A stretch of 64,000 nucleotides of DNA, taken from Cryobacterium sp. Y29. Its GTDB lineage: Bacteria > Actinomycetota > Actinomycetes > Actinomycetales > Microbacteriaceae. How positions within the stretch are numbered: the first letter of the stretch is position 1; the number at the start of each line of letters is the position of its first letter. The notes beneath the pieces were generated by a model. It was not told the DNA's origin, did no database searches, and worked only from the letters and a program-made list of their open reading frames with translations. The DNA lies in assembly GCF_002929825.1 (NCBI RefSeq), contig NZ_PJJN01000034.1:190177-254176 (forward strand), read 5' to 3'. A program made the translations under genes and the position numbers. Positions 62,058 to 64,000 of this stretch are shown here, piece by piece.

Positions 62058-62576
62058 CTAAACGGTTATTTCAACCGGCTCATCACTGACGACGTAGTTC
62101 TGAATTTCGATGAGCAGCAGGTCGCCGGCTTCCTGGTCGGTCAGGCCCTGGGCCAGAGCGAGTTCGGAGACGAGAATCTGACGGGCCTTTTCGAGCATCC
62201 GCTTTTCGCCGGCAGAGACGCCCTTGTCCTGGTCGCGACGCCACAGGTCGCGCACGACCTCGCTGACCCGGTACACGCTGCCGCTGGCCATTTTCTCCTG
62301 GTTGGCCTTATAACGGCGTGACCAGTTGCCCGGCTCCTCGGTGAAGGCGTTCTGCAGAATTTCATACACAGCGCTGACACCCGCGGCGTCGATGACGTCG
62401 CGCACGCCGACGAGCTCGACGTTGTCGACCGGCAGCTGAATGGTCAGCGCGCTCGTGTGCACGTTGAGGGTCATGAACTGCTTCTCGACGCCCTTGATGT
62501 TGCGGGTCGCGAGGGCCGTAATGGTGACCGCTCCGTGGTGCGGATAGACCAGGGTTTCGCCGATTTCGATCTTCAT
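62058..62576 (-). CDS. carD: CarD family transcriptional regulator
   Basis: This 172-residue protein starts MKIEIGETLVYPHHGAVTITALATRNI (RNA polymerase interaction domain, Tudor-like) and continues with NWSRRYKANQEKMASGSVYRVSEVVRDLWRRDQ and a C-terminal helical domain. CarD binds the beta subunit and stabilises open promoter complexes, especially at rRNA promoters, and is essential in mycobacteria. It lies 11 bases after a TetR gene, so the two may share a transcript, which is unusual. Confidence 0.95.
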   Translation of the reverse strand: MKIEIGETLVYPHHGAVTITALATRNIKGVEKQFMTLNVHTSALTIQLPVDNVELVGVRDVIDAAGVSAVYEILQNAFTEEPGNWSRRYKANQEKMASGSVYRVSEVVRDLWRRDQDKGVSAGEKRMLEKARQILVSELALAQGLTDQEAGDLLLIEIQNYVVSDEPVEITV

Positions 62577-62587
62577 AGAATGTGCCT

Positions 62588-63259
62588 TCAGTTTTGTGTG
62601 GGTGATGCAACGCGAACAGGCGTTGCGCTTAAGATTTCAGGTTCGAGCAGCCAACCCGGCAGCAGCGCTACGAGCTGGTCGACGAGTTCGTCGTCAGAGA
62701 CGTCGAGGTGACCGCGCATCCACGCACCAATCAGGGTGAGCGCGCCGCCGGCAACGTAAGTGGTGACCAACTTGGCGTTTACCGCATCGTCAAAGACGAG
62801 CACCGACTGCAGCATGCGGGTGGCGTAGGCCTCGATGATCTGGTCGTGCGCGCTGCGGGTGAGCGGCAACTCCAGCACGCTCGCGTACAGGGGAAAGTTT
62901 TCCACCATGTGCGCGACGAGGCGGGCATAGCCGAGGCGTGAGGCATTTTCACCGGTCCTCGGCCGCGGCAGGTCCAGCCCCGCCGAGCCGATGTCGGCGA
63001 ACTGTGCCTGCAGCAGCTCAGCGGCAAGCACGTCGAGGCTCGCAAAATGCGCATAGAACGAGCTACGGCTGATCCCGGCCAGGCGCACGATCTCGGCGAC
63101 CGAGACTGATGCCCCCGGCTGGGCGTTCAGAGCACGAATCGCCGTGAGAATGAGCTGCCTGGTGCGCTCCGCCCGCGGATCGTGGGTGAGCTTCGACTCA
63201 AGCTGAACATCTGACTGCACCTGAATCGCCTGCAGGCGCGGGTCAGTCAACGAAGTCAT
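62588..63259 (-). CDS. TetR family transcriptional regulator
   Basis: The 223-residue regulator has a 30-residue polar N-terminal arm, a TetR helix-turn-helix (RTRQLILTAIRALNAQPGASVSVAEIVRLAGISRSSFYAHFASLDVLAAELL in outline) and a helical ligand domain. Its start lies 20 bases from a perfect 16-base palindrome, so it should repress itself and probably carD or the operon downstream. The inducer is unknown. Confidence 0.93.
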   Translation of the reverse strand: MTSLTDPRLQAIQVQSDVQLESKLTHDPRAERTRQLILTAIRALNAQPGASVSVAEIVRLAGISRSSFYAHFASLDVLAAELLQAQFADIGSAGLDLPRPRTGENASRLGYARLVAHMVENFPLYASVLELPLTRSAHDQIIEAYATRMLQSVLVFDDAVNAKLVTTYVAGGALTLIGAWMRGHLDVSDDELVDQLVALLPGWLLEPEILSATPVRVASPTQN

Positions 63260-63278
63260 TACATGATACTAACACTTT

Positions 63279-63294
63279 TCGGACACGTGTCCGA
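63279..63294. promoter_or_regulatory. Perfect palindromic operator candidate of the TetR gene
   Basis: The 16 bases tcggacacgtgtccga are an exact palindrome centred on cacgtg. They are 20 bases upstream of the TetR start in an AT-richer promoter region. This length and symmetry are typical for TetR dimers. No second copy is seen in this window. Confidence 0.75.
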
Positions 63295-63312
63295 GATAAC
63301 GGACCGTTTCAC

Positions 63313-63352
63313 GGCTGACTCGCGAAAAAAGATGCCCCTTCGCGAGTCAGCC
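63313..63352 (-). terminator. Terminator of the GH15 glycosidase gene
   Basis: A perfect 14-base stem (ggctgactcgcgaa / ttcgcgagtcagcc) with a 12-base loop lies eight bases after the GH15 stop, in the direction of its transcription. The loop is A-rich on the plus strand. This fits an intrinsic terminator. Confidence 0.8.
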
Positions 63353-63360
63353 GCACACTC

Positions 63361-64000
63361 TTAGCGCCTGCGGTACTCGTCGAGCAGCTGCGCGCACCGG
63401 ATGAAACCGAGGTGCGAGTAGGCCTGTGGGTGGTTGCCGAGGTGGGTTTCGGTGGCCGGGTCGAATTCCTCGGACAGCAATCCGGTCGGACCGACCAGGG
63501 AGATGAGCTGATTGAACAGTGCCTCAGCCTCGTCGATACGCCCGGTGAGCACATAAGCCTCGATCAGCCAGGTCGTGCAAATGTGAAAGCCACCCTCGAG
63601 GCCGGGCAGACCGTCGTCGTAGCGGTAGCGGAACACCGTCGGGCCCACGCGCAGTTCGCGCTCCACCGCACTCACGGTCAGCTGGAAGCGCTCGTCGGTC
63701 ACGTCGAGCAGGCCCGACAGTCCGATGTGCAGCACGGCAGCGTCGAGGTCGGGGCTGTCGTAGGCCACGGTGTACGACTGGGCTTCCTCACTCCAGCCTT
63801 CGCGCAATACCTCCTCGCGAATGGTGGCGGCAAGTTCGATCCAGCCCGTTCCCACGTCGCGTCCGTGCCGCACCGCGGTACGGATGGCCCGGTCCACGGT
63901 CACCCAGCACATCGTCTTCGTGTAGGTGTGGTGCCGCGGCGAGCGCCGGGCCTCCCAGATGCCGTGGTCGGGTTCGTGCCAGCGGCTCGTGACGGCGTCG
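63361..64000 (-). CDS. Glycoside hydrolase family 15 (glucoamylase/trehalase-like), C-terminal part
   Basis: The last 213 codons of this gene lie in the window, with the 5' part beyond the edge. Motifs of the GH15 alpha-barrel are seen: SRWHEPDHGIWEAR with HTYTKTMCWVTVDRAI, EGWSEEAQSY, DAAVLHIGLSGLL, GGFHICTTWLIEAYVLTGR and the terminal LGNHPQAYSHLGFIRCA. The catalytic Glu of the first site lies in HGIWE. The family contains glucoamylases and the actinobacterial trehalases, so trehalose or maltooligosaccharide hydrolysis is likely. Substrate cannot be decided from this part. Confidence 0.92.
   Translation of the reverse strand, partial: DAVTSRWHEPDHGIWEARRSPRHHTYTKTMCWVTVDRAIRTAVRHGRDVGTGWIELAATIREEVLREGWSEEAQSYTVAYDSPDLDAAVLHIGLSGLLDVTDERFQLTVSAVERELRVGPTVFRYRYDDGLPGLEGGFHICTTWLIEAYVLTGRIDEAEALFNQLISLVGPTGLLSEEFDPATETHLGNHPQAYSHLGFIRCAQLLDEYRRR

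Overview
This window looks like a stretch of chromosome from a high-GC Gram-positive actinobacterium, most likely a member of the Microbacteriaceae (Micrococcales). The reasons are the high GC coding bias, an actinobacterial-type rpoB/rpoC pair, CarD, DUF5997/LysR, DUF4916, DUF1684 and actinobacterial Asp23/DUF6286 genes. Assignment below family level cannot be supported. There are no tRNA, rRNA, CRISPR or insertion-sequence signals; the region is largely core genome with a few accessory loci.

Layout. (1) 1-645: the tail of a possible proline-rich gene and a decayed gene remnant. (2) 647-15644, minus strand: a tightly packed eight-gene cluster reading, in transcription order, Ser/Thr kinase, a 2035-residue Ig/cadherin-like plus FN3 surface protein, MoxR AAA+ ATPase, DUF58 protein, transglutaminase-like membrane protein, FHA protein, PP2C phosphatase and a small tail-anchored protein. 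Its composition matches the cluster called PFNA in bifidobacteria. (3) 15970-25600, minus strand: a complete-looking type IV pilus operon in the order pilB, pilT, pilC, pilA, three minor pilins, pilM, pilN, pilO, without a prepilin peptidase. (4) 25873-33330, minus strand: rpoC and rpoB with a strong hairpin terminator. (5) 33684-46651: mixed housekeeping and hypothetical genes (polyamine-synthase-like methyltransferase fold, TPR protein, sugar dehydrogenase lipoprotein, SprT-like metalloprotein, TPM-tail protein, EVE protein, DEAD-box helicase, nucleoside hydrolase, esterase, DUF5997 with a LysR ligand domain). (6) 46656-53822: VOC protein, DrrAB-type ABC exporter, GNAT-AAA+ fusion, a frameshifted aldehyde dehydrogenase, and a small zinc-ribbon gene divergent from an OhrR-like MarR regulator. 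(7) 53864-56264: alanine dehydrogenase with divergent Lrp regulator and a LysE/ArgO exporter. (8) 56328-60607: an ECF sigma factor and a divergent pair of Asp23/Gls24-type envelope-stress operons ending near a CsbD gene and a YihY protein. (9) 62058-64000: CarD, TetR and the end of a GH15 glycosidase.

How the genes work together. In the first cluster the kinase, FHA reader and PP2C eraser form a phospho-signalling set around a giant envelope protein, with MoxR/DUF58/transglutaminase-like proteins as probable assembly or maturation factors. Next to it the pilus operon supplies a second surface structure. The sigma/Asp23 locus is a self-contained envelope-stress module. The most interesting items for follow-up are the kinase/surface-protein cluster, the actinobacterial pilus operon with its large beta-repeat minor pilin, the GNAT-AAA+ fusion, the TPM-less tail protein, the small zinc-ribbon/MarR pair with a palindromic operator, and several unexplained palindromes and tandem repeats.
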